Shown here piece after piece: positions 7,277 through 16,567 of a stretch of DNA of 64,000 bases. The stretch's first letter is position 1, and each line of letters begins with the position of its first letter. The notes under the pieces were generated by a model. It was not told the origin of the DNA and searched no databases. It saw nothing but the letters and a program-made list of their open reading frames with translations. This DNA is from an uncultured Roseburia sp. Its GTDB lineage: Bacteria; Bacillota; Clostridia; Lachnospirales; Lachnospiraceae. A program made the position numbers and the translations under genes. The stretch lies in contig CANDCP010000013.1 in NCBI GenBank assembly GCA_947383215.1, positions 1 through 64,000 on the forward strand. Direction: 5' to 3'.

Positions 7277-8572
7277 ATGAATTCGATCTGGACGGAGGGG
7301 ATCGCAATGCCGCAGTTTGAAACACTGCGCGGCGATGTGAAAACCGATGTGTTAATTATCGGCGGCGGAATGGCGGGCATTCTGTGCGCTCATTTCTTAC
7401 AGGAGCAGGGCGTGGATTATCTTCTCGCGGAGGGAAGGAGAATCTGCGCGCAAATCACAAAAAATACCACGGCAAAAATTACTTCCCAGCACGGGCTGAT
7501 CTACCATAAGCTTGTAAAAGGCGCGGGGCCCGAGCTGGCGAGAATGTATTTAGAGGCCAATGAGAAAGCCGGGAGAGAGTACGAAAGGCTTTGCAAAAAG
7601 ATAGACTGTGATTTTGAGACAAAAACGGCCTACGTATATTCTCTGGATAACAGGAAGAAACTGGAAAAAGAGAAGGACGCGCTTGCTAAAATCGGTTTTG
7701 ACGCAAAACTTTTGGAGACGACCGCGCTTCCGTTTCCGGTTGCCGGGGCAATTGGATTTGAAAATCAGGCGCAGTTTCATCCGCTGAAATTTATTTCCCA
7801 GATTGCGCGAAACCTCAAGATTTACGAGAACACTTTTGTAAAGGAGCTTTCGGAAGACACTGCGGTGACGGAAAACGGCGGCAGGATTCATTTTCGTAAG
7901 CTTATTTTTGCGACGCATTTTCCCATCGACAATAAGCACGGTATGTATTTCATGAAAATGTACCAGCGACGCTCGTATGTGATTGCGCTTGAGGGCGCCG
8001 GGCAGGTTGACGGTATGTATGTGGACGAGGCAAAAGACGGGATGTCTTTTCGAAATTACGGCAAATTTCTTTTGGTCGGCGGCGGCGGGCACAGGACGGG
8101 AAAATCAGGGGGAGGATTTCGCGAGTTGCGCGGCTTTGCGGACAAATATTATCCCTCGGCCGCAGAGCGGTGCTGCTGGGCGACGCAGGATTGCATGACT
8201 TTGGACAAAGTACCCTATATCGGCCTGTATTCGAAACATATGCCGGGCTGCTTTGTATCGACGGGATTCAATAAATGGGGGATGACTTCGTCAATGGCGG
8301 CCGCCATGATTTTGACGGATCTGGTTATGGAAAAAGAAAATCCGTACGCGAAAGTTTTTTGTCCGTCGCGCAGTATTATAAAGCCGCAGCTTTTCTGCAA
8401 CGGATGCGAGGCGATTGTAAATTTACTGACGATATCGAAAAAGCGTTGTCCGCACCTTGGCTGCGCTTTAAAGTGGAATCCGGCCGAGCGTTCCTGGGAT
8501 TGTCCCTGCCACGGCTCCAGGTTTGATGAAAACGGAGTCTGTCTTGACAATCCGGCAAACGGAAATCTGTAA
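7277..8572 (+). CDS. FAD-dependent oxidoreductase with C-terminal Rieske [2Fe-2S] domain
   Basis: 431 residues. An N-terminal dinucleotide-binding motif (IIGGGMAGILCA, about residues 25-36) begins a DadA/DAO-type FAD domain. A C-terminal Rieske domain (about 360-431) carries CPHLGC and CPCHGS, giving the two Cys and two His ligands. This architecture is widespread in Firmicutes and is assumed to oxidise an amine or sugar acid and pass electrons to the cluster; the substrate is unknown. AAGGAGG lies 6 nt upstream of the ATG. The gene has its own promoter, so it is not certainly part of the acyl-conjugation operon, although it lies 89 bp behind it. Confidence 0.9.
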   Translation: MNSIWTEGIAMPQFETLRGDVKTDVLIIGGGMAGILCAHFLQEQGVDYLLAEGRRICAQITKNTTAKITSQHGLIYHKLVKGAGPELARMYLEANEKAGREYERLCKKIDCDFETKTAYVYSLDNRKKLEKEKDALAKIGFDAKLLETTALPFPVAGAIGFENQAQFHPLKFISQIARNLKIYENTFVKELSEDTAVTENGGRIHFRKLIFATHFPIDNKHGMYFMKMYQRRSYVIALEGAGQVDGMYVDEAKDGMSFRNYGKFLLVGGGGHRTGKSGGGFRELRGFADKYYPSAAERCCWATQDCMTLDKVPYIGLYSKHMPGCFVSTGFNKWGMTSSMAAAMILTDLVMEKENPYAKVFCPSRSIIKPQLFCNGCEAIVNLLTISKKRCPHLGCALKWNPAERSWDCPCHGSRFDENGVCLDNPANGNL

Positions 8573-8651
8573 GCTTCCCGCAAAAATAAGGTCTTCAAAT
8601 TGGCGCCATTGCTCTAAGACAAATACGGTCCCTCTCGATAAGAGACGACGC

Positions 8652-8680
8652 TTGATAATAAAATTTTTTTATTGTATACT
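8652..8680 (+). promoter_or_regulatory. Sigma-A type promoter of the hybrid kinase
   Basis: TTGATA (8652-8657) and TATACT (8675-8680) are separated by 17 bp, with a TG just before the -10. A transcript would start near 8687, directly before AGAGGGGG. Confidence 0.75.
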
Positions 8681-8750
8681 GATTCTTAAAGAGGGGGTGA
8701 CAGCACATTTTTCGATCGAACAATGGGCAAACGGAAATGTGCGAAAGCGG

Positions 8751-11700
8751 ATGGAGCAGAAGAAAAAAACATGGGAACCTATTGTCTACGCAGTTATTTT
8801 TCTGGTTGTCATACTTGTTTTATTTTATATCTATACAACGCAGAACAAAGTGCGTATTCAGGAACAGAACAAAGTCTATGCGGGGGACTGTGCAAAGCAG
8901 ACGGCGGGCCGCATTGAGAGTGAATTTGACAATGCGCAGCAGCGAATCAGCAACAGCGCCTATCTGGTCAGCGCGGGCGGAAACAATCTGGAGATTAGCG
9001 CTCAGCTGCTTGGTGCGATTGAGGACAATACGTCTTTTGACGCGATCCGTTTTGCCGATGCAGACGGTATGGTCCTTGCCTCAGACGGAGCGACAAGCGA
9101 CAGCTCAGACAGGGAATATTTTACCCGTGGAATGCGGGGGGAGAGCGGACTTGAAACCGTAGACGAGACCGGGAGTACCGGAAAGTCCATGATGGGTTTT
9201 TATGCGCCGGTATACCGGGAGCAGGAAATCACAGGCGTATTTTTGGGATTGTATTTTGCGGAAGATTATCTGCGCAATATGCTCTCCTGCAGTTATTTTG
9301 GCGAAGCGGCCGACGTATTTTTGTGTACGCGGGAGGGGCGGGTAATTGCAAGCTCTGATACAAAAGCTTATGACGGCGACCTGCTTGACACTCTGGCTGA
9401 ATCGGGCATGATCGATGTAGAAACCGCCGAATCGGCAAGAGGCGTGTTTGATAACGGGGGCGAGGCGACGCTTCTGTGCAGTGAGGACTGTAAGACAGAC
9501 AACCTCTGCGTCATCTATCTTCGGGGGTATGATTACGTTCTTGTTCAGGCATTTCCTAAAGGCATCACGCAGACAATGGTGAAACGGGCGAATAGGACGG
9601 GTGTGATCCTGGAAATCTGCCTGCTGGCGCTGTTTGCGATTTATATTACGTTTTTGATCATTCGTGCCGGAAAAAGAAGAAAGCGTTTAGAGGATGAGAA
9701 TAAAATGATCGGCGATGTGCTCCGGGGCGTAAACGTTCTTTTTTCATCCCGCTATCTTATCGTAGATCTGGAAAACGACCGCTATTCCTACATGGCGGGA
9801 ATCGGGCCTTTGAATACCAGCATCCCGATGGAAGGCGTTTACAGTGAATTTATAAAGTTTCATACTGCAGAAGTTATCGGGGAAGAGGGAAAGAAAGCGT
9901 TCGCCCATTTTGCTCAGATTGAAACATTAAGAGAGACGCTTGGCACAAAAGATTTTGCGGTTCATGAGTGTCATGTTTCCCGCCAGGGCAAGGAGGATTG
10001 GGAGCATCTGCTGGTGGCGTGTCTGGAGCGGAAGGACGGAGCGCCTGTCAGAGTTTTATATACGCGTCAGAACATTACGGAGCTGAAGCAAAAGGAGCTG
10101 CGCGGGCAGCGGGAAAGAGCTGTTTTAAACAGAAAGGATCGGCAGTACAGAATTGCCATTATGTCGAATTCATTCAGCACATTTGAGTGTAATCTGACAA
10201 AAGACCGGATTGAGCAGGATATTACCCGTGTGATCGACGGGGAAGAGATCTCTTTGTTAGAACGCGCGGGGCTGCCGGTTCCGTGCAAGGCTTCCGCCTG
10301 TTTTGACAATTGGATGCAGTTTGTGCTTCCCGAATCACAGGAGGATTATGCCGCGGTTGTAAATGTTGATTATCTGAAGCGTCAGTTTGAACAGGGGAAC
10401 ATGGAAGTAGATGTGGATTACTGGGGCGGAGCGAATAACAAGGCGCCTATGTGCGTTCGCCAGTCCTTTATTATGACGTGTGACGAGGATACCGGCGATC
10501 TTATCGCGATGGTGGTTTCCAGAGATATTACGGATCAGGTCAGGAAGCAGAGGGAACAGACGCAGGCCTTGCAGGACGCGTTGATGCAGGCGCAGCATGC
10601 AAACCAGGCAAAAACTACGTTTTTGTCCAATATGAGCCATGACATCCGCACACCGATGAACGCCATTATCGGTTTTGCCACGATTGCCGCCAGTCATATG
10701 GAGCGCACGGATCAGGTTCGGGACTGCCTGCAAAAAATTCTCTCTTCCAGCAATCACTTGCTGGGGCTTATAAACGACATTTTGGATATGAGCCGTATTG
10801 AGAGCGGAAAGCTGCAGATACATAATCAGGAGTGCAATATTCCGGAGTTGATGCATAATCTGGTAAATATCATCCAGCCGCAGGTAAAAGCCAAGCAGTT
10901 AGAGATGTTTATCGATACCTTCGAGGTGGTCAATGAGGATGTGATCGCGGATCCGCTGAAACTGAATCAGATTTTTATTAATCTGATGGGGAACGCGGTC
11001 AAATATACGCCTGCAGGCGGAACCGTAAGCTTCCGCATTATGCAGCGCGCCGCGTTTAAGCATGGCTGGGGGGAGTATGTTTTTGTGATCAAGGATAACG
11101 GAATCGGAATGTCGCGGGAATTTGTAGAGCATATTTTCGAGCCGTTTGAGCGTGAATCGACCGCTACGAGAAGCGGGATACAGGGCGCCGGACTTGGCAT
11201 GGCGATCACGAAGAATATTGTCGACATGATGGGGGGCGAGATTACCGTAGAGAGCGAGGTCGGAAAAGGAAGTACGTTTACGGTCAGACTTTCGCTGCAG
11301 CTGCAGGATCTTGAGAAAAGCGCGGAGCAGATTAAAGAACTGGAGGGACTGCGCTCTCTGGTAGTGGATGATGACTTTAACGTCTGTGACAGCGTGAGCA
11401 AAATGTTAAAGAGCATCGGGCTGCGCTCCGAGTGGACCACGTCCGGCAGAGAGGCGGTATATCGCGCAAAGTCGGCTTATGAGGACGGCGACCCGTATCA
11501 TACCTATATTATTGACTGGCAGATGCCGGAAACCAGCGGAATTGAAACCGCGAGAAAAATCCGAAGCGTTGTGGGGGAGGATGCGCCGATAATCATTTTA
11601 ACCGCCTATGACTGGACCGATATTGAGGAGGAGGCGAAGGAGGCGGGGGTTACCGCATTCTGTGCAAAACCGCTGTTCATGTCCGATCTGAAGGCCGCGC

Positions 11701-12149
11701 TGCTGACGGCGAATAACATCGGCGATATGCAGCCGAAGGCGGAGGCTGTCTGGACACAGGCAGATTACAGCGGAAAGAGGCTTCTTTTAGTGGAGGATGT
11801 TGAGCTGAACCGGGAAATTGCGGAAGTTATTTTGAGTGAGGCCGGTTTTGTGATTGACTCCGCGCCGGACGGGACCGACGCGGTTTCCATGGTAGAAAAA
11901 TCTCCGGAAGGCTATTATGACGCGGTATTGATGGATGTGCAGATGCCGGTTATGAACGGATACGAGGCTACAAAGGCGATTCGGGCGCTGCACCGCAAAG
12001 ATGTGAAAAGTCTGCCGATTATCGCTATGACGGCGAATGCCATGGAGGAGGATAAGGAGACGGCGCTTAAAAGCGGTATGAACGCGCATATTGCCAAGCC
12101 GCTTGATATTGAGCTGCTGATGGGTACTTTGAGCCAGTTCATACATTAG
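8751..12149 (+). CDS. Hybrid sensor histidine kinase with two receiver domains
   Basis: About 1,132 residues. There is a first membrane helix (about 11-29), an extracytoplasmic dCache-like sensor (35-285), a second helix (286-304) and PAS-like segments. A HisKA domain follows with the phosphorylated His in SNMSHDIRTPMN (about 629), then a HATPase with NLMGNAVKYTPAGG and GAGLGMAITK. Two receivers follow, with phospho-Asp in IIDWQMPE (about 921) and LMDVQMPVMNG (about 1062). No DNA-binding output and no neighbouring regulator is present. The start is uncertain: the ATG at 8751 begins a typical membrane N-terminus but lacks a clear ribosome site, while GTG 8697 abuts a purine-rich stretch. It is convergent with lysR. 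Confidence 0.88.
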   Translation: MEQKKKTWEPIVYAVIFLVVILVLFYIYTTQNKVRIQEQNKVYAGDCAKQTAGRIESEFDNAQQRISNSAYLVSAGGNNLEISAQLLGAIEDNTSFDAIRFADADGMVLASDGATSDSSDREYFTRGMRGESGLETVDETGSTGKSMMGFYAPVYREQEITGVFLGLYFAEDYLRNMLSCSYFGEAADVFLCTREGRVIASSDTKAYDGDLLDTLAESGMIDVETAESARGVFDNGGEATLLCSEDCKTDNLCVIYLRGYDYVLVQAFPKGITQTMVKRANRTGVILEICLLALFAIYITFLIIRAGKRRKRLEDENKMIGDVLRGVNVLFSSRYLIVDLENDRYSYMAGIGPLNTSIPMEGVYSEFIKFHTAEVIGEEGKKAFAHFAQIETLRETLGTKDFAVHECHVSRQGKEDWEHLLVACLERKDGAPVRVLYTRQNITELKQKELRGQRERAVLNRKDRQYRIAIMSNSFSTFECNLTKDRIEQDITRVIDGEEISLLERAGLPVPCKASACFDNWMQFVLPESQEDYAAVVNVDYLKRQFEQGNMEVDVDYWGGANNKAPMCVRQSFIMTCDEDTGDLIAMVVSRDITDQVRKQREQTQALQDALMQAQHANQAKTTFLSNMSHDIRTPMNAIIGFATIAASHMERTDQVRDCLQKILSSSNHLLGLINDILDMSRIESGKLQIHNQECNIPELMHNLVNIIQPQVKAKQLEMFIDTFEVVNEDVIADPLKLNQIFINLMGNAVKYTPAGGTVSFRIMQRAAFKHGWGEYVFVIKDNGIGMSREFVEHIFEPFERESTATRSGIQGAGLGMAITKNIVDMMGGEITVESEVGKGSTFTVRLSLQLQDLEKSAEQIKELEGLRSLVVDDDFNVCDSVSKMLKSIGLRSEWTTSGREAVYRAKSAYEDGDPYHTYIIDWQMPETSGIETARKIRSVVGEDAPIIILTAYDWTDIEEEAKEAGVTAFCAKPLFMSDLKAALLTANNIGDMQPKAEAVWTQADYSGKRLLLVEDVELNREIAEVILSEAGFVIDSAPDGTDAVSMVEKSPEGYYDAVLMDVQMPVMNGYEATKAIRALHRKDVKSLPIIAMTANAMEEDKETALKSGMNAHIAKPLDIELLMGTLSQFIH

Positions 12150-12162
12150 TACAACGGCGGGG

Positions 12163-13059
12163 TCAAACTGGCGCCGCTGCGCCGGCTTTCAGTTCCATCA
12201 TAAATTTTTCTGAAGCCTTGGAAAATATCTGGTATTTTTTCCAGACAATACTGCTCTCTGCTTCCATCCTGGGTGAGAGGGGACGGAAGCAGAGCTTGCC
12301 GTTATCGGAAGTATGGATGATTTTGTCAAGGCCGATCGCGTAACCTACGCCTTCTTCCACCATCAGCGAGGCGTTAAAAAGCAGGTTGTACGTAGCGACG
12401 ACTTCCAGTTCGGACAGCTCTCTTTTCATCCAGGAGGAAAGCGTTCCGGCGTTGTTTTCCTGATGTGACAGGATCAAAGGCTTATCCCATAAATCATCCG
12501 GCGCGACGGTTTCTTTTTTGGCAAGAGGGGAATCGCGGCGCATCAGCACGCCCCAGATATCTTTACTGGAAATTGGGATTACATTGTATTTATTTTGGTC
12601 GACAGAACCAAATATAATTCCAAAATCAATTAATCCCTTTTCTAACCGTTCTAATACAAATTCTGTGTTTCCGCTTAAAATGTGGTAATGAATATCCGGA
12701 TAGGTCTTATATAAATTTCGCGCGGTCCTTGCAATCAGACGGACGGCGTCCGTTTCCCCGGCTCCGATATAGACGTCGCCTGCTACGGTTTGGTCAGAGA
12801 GGGCGATTTCTTTCTCTGTTTTTTGCACCAGGTTTATAATTTCTTCCGCCCGTTTTTGAAGGATCATGCCTTCCTCTGTGAGCGTAATTTTTCTGGAGCC
12901 TTTTGTCCCCCGAATTAAGAGCTGTTTTCCCAATTGTTCTTCCATCGCTTTTATCTGCGTGGAAAGAGTCGGCTGGGAAAGATGCAGAGAGCGGGCTGCC
13001 TGCACAATACTCTGTTCTCTCGCAACGGCGAGGAAATATTGAAGTACCCGTAATTCCAT
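12163..13059 (-). CDS. LysR-family transcriptional regulator
   Basis: 298 residues. The N-terminal winged helix-turn-helix (VAREQSIVQAARSLHLSQPTLSTQIKAMEE) starts at residue 2 in the register normal for LysR proteins. The remaining 200 residues are the periplasmic-binding-protein-like effector domain. It is divergent from the MATE exporter, and the 179-bp gap holds a palindrome with ATAGGCAT/ATGCCTAT arms at 13111-13131. LysR proteins usually control the divergent gene, so control of the exporter is inferred. It is similar in size and style to the second LysR at 14.7 kb. Confidence 0.92.
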   Translation of the reverse strand: MELRVLQYFLAVAREQSIVQAARSLHLSQPTLSTQIKAMEEQLGKQLLIRGTKGSRKITLTEEGMILQKRAEEIINLVQKTEKEIALSDQTVAGDVYIGAGETDAVRLIARTARNLYKTYPDIHYHILSGNTEFVLERLEKGLIDFGIIFGSVDQNKYNVIPISSKDIWGVLMRRDSPLAKKETVAPDDLWDKPLILSHQENNAGTLSSWMKRELSELEVVATYNLLFNASLMVEEGVGYAIGLDKIIHTSDNGKLCFRPLSPRMEAESSIVWKKYQIFSKASEKFMMELKAGAAAPV

Positions 13060-13110
13060 CTGAATTTTATCCTTTCATTTTTGTTTACCCAAAGAATATC
13101 ACAAAAATAT

Positions 13111-13131
13111 ATAGGCATCAACTATGCCTAT
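13111..13131. promoter_or_regulatory. Palindromic candidate LysR operator
   Basis: ATAGGCAT and ATGCCTAT flank a 5-nt spacer in the divergent lysR/MATE region. The ATGCC/GGCAT half-sites recur upstream of the flavodoxin gene at 15724-15738. The site fits the T-N11-A palindromes bound by LysR regulators. Assignment to either LysR protein is inference. Confidence 0.5.
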
Positions 13132-13238
13132 TATGTATTTCTTTGGATTTAATATAAGCATTAGACATTTAAATATTTCAATATTATCATAGCTTGTAGG
13201 AATATTTAGAACTATTTCCTGAAAAGGAGGTTCAAAAC

Positions 13239-14576
13239 ATGAACGGATATATGTTTACAAGTGTTGATTTGAGGAAACTGATTGTTCCGCTTTTTTTGGA
13301 ACAGTTTTTGGCAATATTGGTAGGACTTGCAGATACCTTTGTCATTAGTTTCGTTGGCGAGGCTGCTGTATCCGGCGTGTCATTAGTTAATTCCTTTAAT
13401 ACGATTTTTATTTATTTGTTTACAGCGCTGGCTGCCGGGGGTGCGGTGATAGTCAGCCAATATATTGGGCGGAAAAAAGAAGAACTGGCGGGAGAGTCCG
13501 TCACGCAGTTGTTGATGATTTCTACTCTTTTTTCCATTGTGATAACAATCGTAGTATTTTTTTTTGGAGATGTTTTGATGTGCCTGCTATTTGGCGGGGT
13601 GGAATCGGATGTTATGGATGCGGGTATGGTATATTTGAGAATTTCAGCCCTTTCTTACCCGGCATTGGCAGTCTATAATGCGGGAGCAGCGCTTTACCGT
13701 AGTATCGGGAAAACAAGTGTTACAATGTATATTGCTGTAATTTCCAATATTATCAATGTGATTGGAAATATTGTCTGTGTGTTCGCGTTTCGTATGGGAG
13801 TTGCAGGAGTAGCATATCCTTCTTTCATTGCCAGAGCTTTTTCTGCGGTGGCGGTTACGGTATTGTGCCGAAGAAAAGAAAATGGCGTATATTACAGAAT
13901 TCGGTGGTTTTTTTGTTGGAATCATGAGCTGCTAAAACGGATTTTGGGAATTGCCGTTCCAAATGGTATCGAGCAGGGGATATTCCAGTTTGTCAAAGTG
14001 GCACTGAGCAGCATAGTTGCTCTTTTTGGTACTTATCAGATTGCTGCAAACGGAATTGCACAGAGCATCTGGTCTCTTGCCGCATTGGTTTGTGTGACGA
14101 TGGGGCCGGTGTTTATTACAGTGATCGGTCAATGCATGGGGAGCGGGGATATATCGCAGGCAGAATACTATTTCTATAAACTGCTTAAAATAACGCTTTT
14201 GTTCTCCATTGTCTGGAATGTGTTTGTATTCATATTGACGCCTGTAATCATGCAGTTTTATGATGTGACATGGGAAACAAAAAGACTGACAGTTTCGTTG
14301 GTTTTACTCCATAATGTTTTTAACTGTATCGCTTTTCCTTTTGCTGATTCCTTAGGGAAAGGACTTCGTGCGGCTGGTGATGTAAGATTTACAACCGTTG
14401 TGTCGATTGCTACAACAGTGGGGGCAAGGCTGTTATTTTCGATTTTGTTTGGTATTGCGTTTGGTATGGGAGTGATTGGTATTGCCGGTGCGATGTGTCT
14501 TGACTGGTGTGTCCGTGCTTTGATTTATTATATCCGTTTTAAGAGCGGGAAATGGAAACAATTTAGGTTGATATGA
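13239..14576 (+). CDS. MATE-family multidrug/toxin exporter
   Basis: 445 residues, about 12 membrane helices in two homologous halves, the length and hydrophobicity typical of MATE proteins. The N-terminal LIVPLFLEQFLAILVGLADTF segment and the start of the second half (ILGIAVPNGIEQGIFQFVKV) are family hallmarks. MATE proteins expel cationic compounds in exchange for Na+ or H+. AAAAGGAGG precedes the ATG. By eye it is richer in A+T than clpB or pfl, like the rest of the 13-19.6 kb segment. It is divergent from one lysR and followed by a second. Substrate unknown. Confidence 0.92.
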   Translation: MNGYMFTSVDLRKLIVPLFLEQFLAILVGLADTFVISFVGEAAVSGVSLVNSFNTIFIYLFTALAAGGAVIVSQYIGRKKEELAGESVTQLLMISTLFSIVITIVVFFFGDVLMCLLFGGVESDVMDAGMVYLRISALSYPALAVYNAGAALYRSIGKTSVTMYIAVISNIINVIGNIVCVFAFRMGVAGVAYPSFIARAFSAVAVTVLCRRKENGVYYRIRWFFCWNHELLKRILGIAVPNGIEQGIFQFVKVALSSIVALFGTYQIAANGIAQSIWSLAALVCVTMGPVFITVIGQCMGSGDISQAEYYFYKLLKITLLFSIVWNVFVFILTPVIMQFYDVTWETKRLTVSLVLLHNVFNCIAFPFADSLGKGLRAAGDVRFTTVVSIATTVGARLLFSILFGIAFGMGVIGIAGAMCLDWCVRALIYYIRFKSGKWKQFRLI

Positions 14577-14685
14577 GGAATGGATATAAAATCTATGTCT
14601 TGAAAGCAATAAATAAAGATAATATTGCCTTTTAAGCATTGGTCTGTTATATTGAGAAAAACAGGGATAAGGAGGAGCATTGCCT

Positions 14686-15576
14686 GTGGAAATCCGGGTT
14701 CTTCGCTATTTTCTTACGGTGGTAAGGGAAGAAAATATTACAAAAGCTGCGGAAGTGCTGCACATTACCCAGCCGACACTCAGCCGCCAGTTGTCCCAGA
14801 TGGAGGATGATATTGGCGTAAAACTGTTTCATAGGGGAACGAGGAAAATCACTCTGACAAATGAGGGTATACTGCTCCGCAGAAGGGCAGAGGAAATATT
14901 ACAGCTTGTGGACAATACCGAAAAGGAACTGGTAGAACAGGAGGAGCAGATCGAAGGGATAGTTACAATAGGCTGTGGGGAACTTGCATCTGTTCAGGTT
15001 TTATCCGAATTGATTGACACTTTCAGTAAAAAGTATCCCGATGTCAGCTATGATATTTTTACAGCGACTGCCGATCTAGTAAAAGAGCAGATGGACAAAG
15101 GACTGATTGATATTGGACTTTTGCTGGAGCCGGTTGATATTGAAAAGTATGAATTTATCCGTTTGTCCATGAGGGAACGCTGGGTTGTGCTAATGCGGCC
15201 GGATGACGTGTTGGCAAAGAAAGAATCTGTCAGTGCAAAAGATTTAGCCAAACTGCCTATGATTCTGCCACGACGTCTGAATGTGCAAAGTGAACTTGCC
15301 AGTTGGTTTGGCGACTATTATGCAGACCTGAAAGTATTGTTTACCAGTAATCTGAATACAAATGGGGCTGTCATGGTAAGAAATGGCCTGGCATATTCAG
15401 TGGTAATTGAAGGCTCTGTTCCGTTTTGGGATCAGACAAAAATAACATACAGGCCACTATTTCCAGAGTTGAGGGCAAGCTGCGTATTGGCATGGAAACG
15501 TCAGCAGCCGTTCGGTTTGGCGGCAACAAAATTTATTGAGCACGCAAAATGCTTTTTAGGAATGAGTGGGATATAA
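14686..15576 (+). CDS. LysR-family transcriptional regulator
   Basis: About 296 residues. The HTH reads REENITKAAEVLHITQPTLS, followed by a LysR effector-binding domain. The GTG at 14686 gives the canonical start (xEIRVLRYFLTVVRE) with GGAGG 10 nt upstream; a TTG at 14680 would place the site only 4 nt away. It precedes, on the same strand, the flavodoxin / DUF4405 / cupin / CMD operon, an arrangement commonly seen in Clostridia, so it is the likely activator of that operon. Confidence 0.9.
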   Translation: MEIRVLRYFLTVVREENITKAAEVLHITQPTLSRQLSQMEDDIGVKLFHRGTRKITLTNEGILLRRRAEEILQLVDNTEKELVEQEEQIEGIVTIGCGELASVQVLSELIDTFSKKYPDVSYDIFTATADLVKEQMDKGLIDIGLLLEPVDIEKYEFIRLSMRERWVVLMRPDDVLAKKESVSAKDLAKLPMILPRRLNVQSELASWFGDYYADLKVLFTSNLNTNGAVMVRNGLAYSVVIEGSVPFWDQTKITYRPLFPELRASCVLAWKRQQPFGLAATKFIEHAKCFLGMSGI

Positions 15577-15723
15577 AAATCAAGAATCGTTGTGGAGTTG
15601 TGAGGTTCTTTTGGTACGCTTATTTTTTTCTCTTTCTTCTTAATAATATATTTCGCCGGGCAACGACCGGTACAGTTGAATTTGTTGCGCTATCATGATT
15701 ATGGTTGAATGAAGAATGAACTC

Positions 15724-15738
15724 ATGCCAAAAAGGCAT
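15724..15738. promoter_or_regulatory. Palindrome upstream of the flavodoxin operon
   Basis: ATGCC-AAAAA-GGCAT lies in the 258-bp gap after the second lysR. Slightly downstream, ATTAGACATTT (15760-15770) is identical to 13160-13170 upstream of the MATE gene. These are candidate regulator sites shared by the two transcription units. The rest of the gap shows no other gene. Confidence 0.4.
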
Positions 15739-15834
15739 GGATAGACAATTAAAACAGGTATTAGACATTTGTTTATGCGGATATTAAAATGAAATTAGTA
15801 GAAAAGACTAATGGATATGGAAAGGAGAAAAACG

Positions 15835-16512
15835 ATGGCGCAAAAAAATGTAAAAGAAATATTGACTATGTTATTGGTGCTTGTCATGATGGTGGCGTCA
15901 GGCTGCAGCAACAGCAGCAGTGAACCGGACAACGGAAATTCTGATAACCAAATCAGCAGTCAATCTGAAAATAATTCTGGCAGAGGGCAGGATAATAAAG
16001 AAATGCCTGACAGCGACAGCAAGGCTCAGGGAGGAAATTCTCAGGAAAGCGGGAAAATACTGGTTGCTTATTTTTCTCATTCCGGAAATACCAAAAAAAT
16101 TGCGGAAGAAATCCAGAGTAAAACAGGAGGGGAGCTTTTTGAAATCCGTACCGTAAAAGAGTATTCTTCAGATTATAATACAGTGCTGGATGAGGCAAAG
16201 GCAGAGCTTAATGAGAAAGCAAGACCGGAACTGAGCGGAAAAGTAGATAATATCGAACAATACCAGACGGTAATTATCGGTTACCCTATCTGGTGGGGAA
16301 AGGAACCGATGATTATCCGCACCTTTTTGGAATCCTATAATCTGAAAGGGAAGAAAATCGTTCCATTTTGTACCAGTGGCGGAAGTGGGATTTCAGGCAG
16401 TATGAAAGGGGTTAAGGCAGCGGCGAAAGGCGCAAAAGTAGTGAAAGGTAAGGATTTAACAGATTTATCCAGTAAGAGTGTGGCAAAATGGGCGAAAAAG
16501 AAAACCAAGTAG
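15835..16512 (+). CDS. Flavodoxin-like lipoprotein
   Basis: About 225 residues. The N-terminus is a lipoprotein signal (MLLVLVMMVASGC with Cys at about 23), followed by a low-complexity Ser/Asn/Asp/Gln linker (to about residue 72). A flavodoxin domain follows, with the FMN phosphate loop FSHSGNTKK and IIGYPIWWGKEP. It should bind FMN and act in electron transfer on the outer face of the membrane. The start at 15835 has AAGGAG 7 nt upstream; the 15811 ATG does not. It is first in an operon with a DUF4405 membrane protein, which could be its electron partner (inference). Confidence 0.88.
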   Translation: MAQKNVKEILTMLLVLVMMVASGCSNSSSEPDNGNSDNQISSQSENNSGRGQDNKEMPDSDSKAQGGNSQESGKILVAYFSHSGNTKKIAEEIQSKTGGELFEIRTVKEYSSDYNTVLDEAKAELNEKARPELSGKVDNIEQYQTVIIGYPIWWGKEPMIIRTFLESYNLKGKKIVPFCTSGGSGISGSMKGVKAAAKGAKVVKGKDLTDLSSKSVAKWAKKKTK

Positions 16513-16567
16513 GATTCATTGAGTCAGTAGTTTTGACGTGGTTTTTTATGATGAAAAGGGACACAGT

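Noticed and set aside
8523-8750. N-terminal extension of the hybrid kinase ORF
   Set aside because: It overlaps the end of the Rieske gene in another frame, and the kinase's own promoter lies at 8652-8680.
13239-14576. MATE gene as part of the condensation/ACP cluster export
   Set aside because: It is 6 kb away, on the far side of an unrelated kinase and its own LysR regulator, with different composition.
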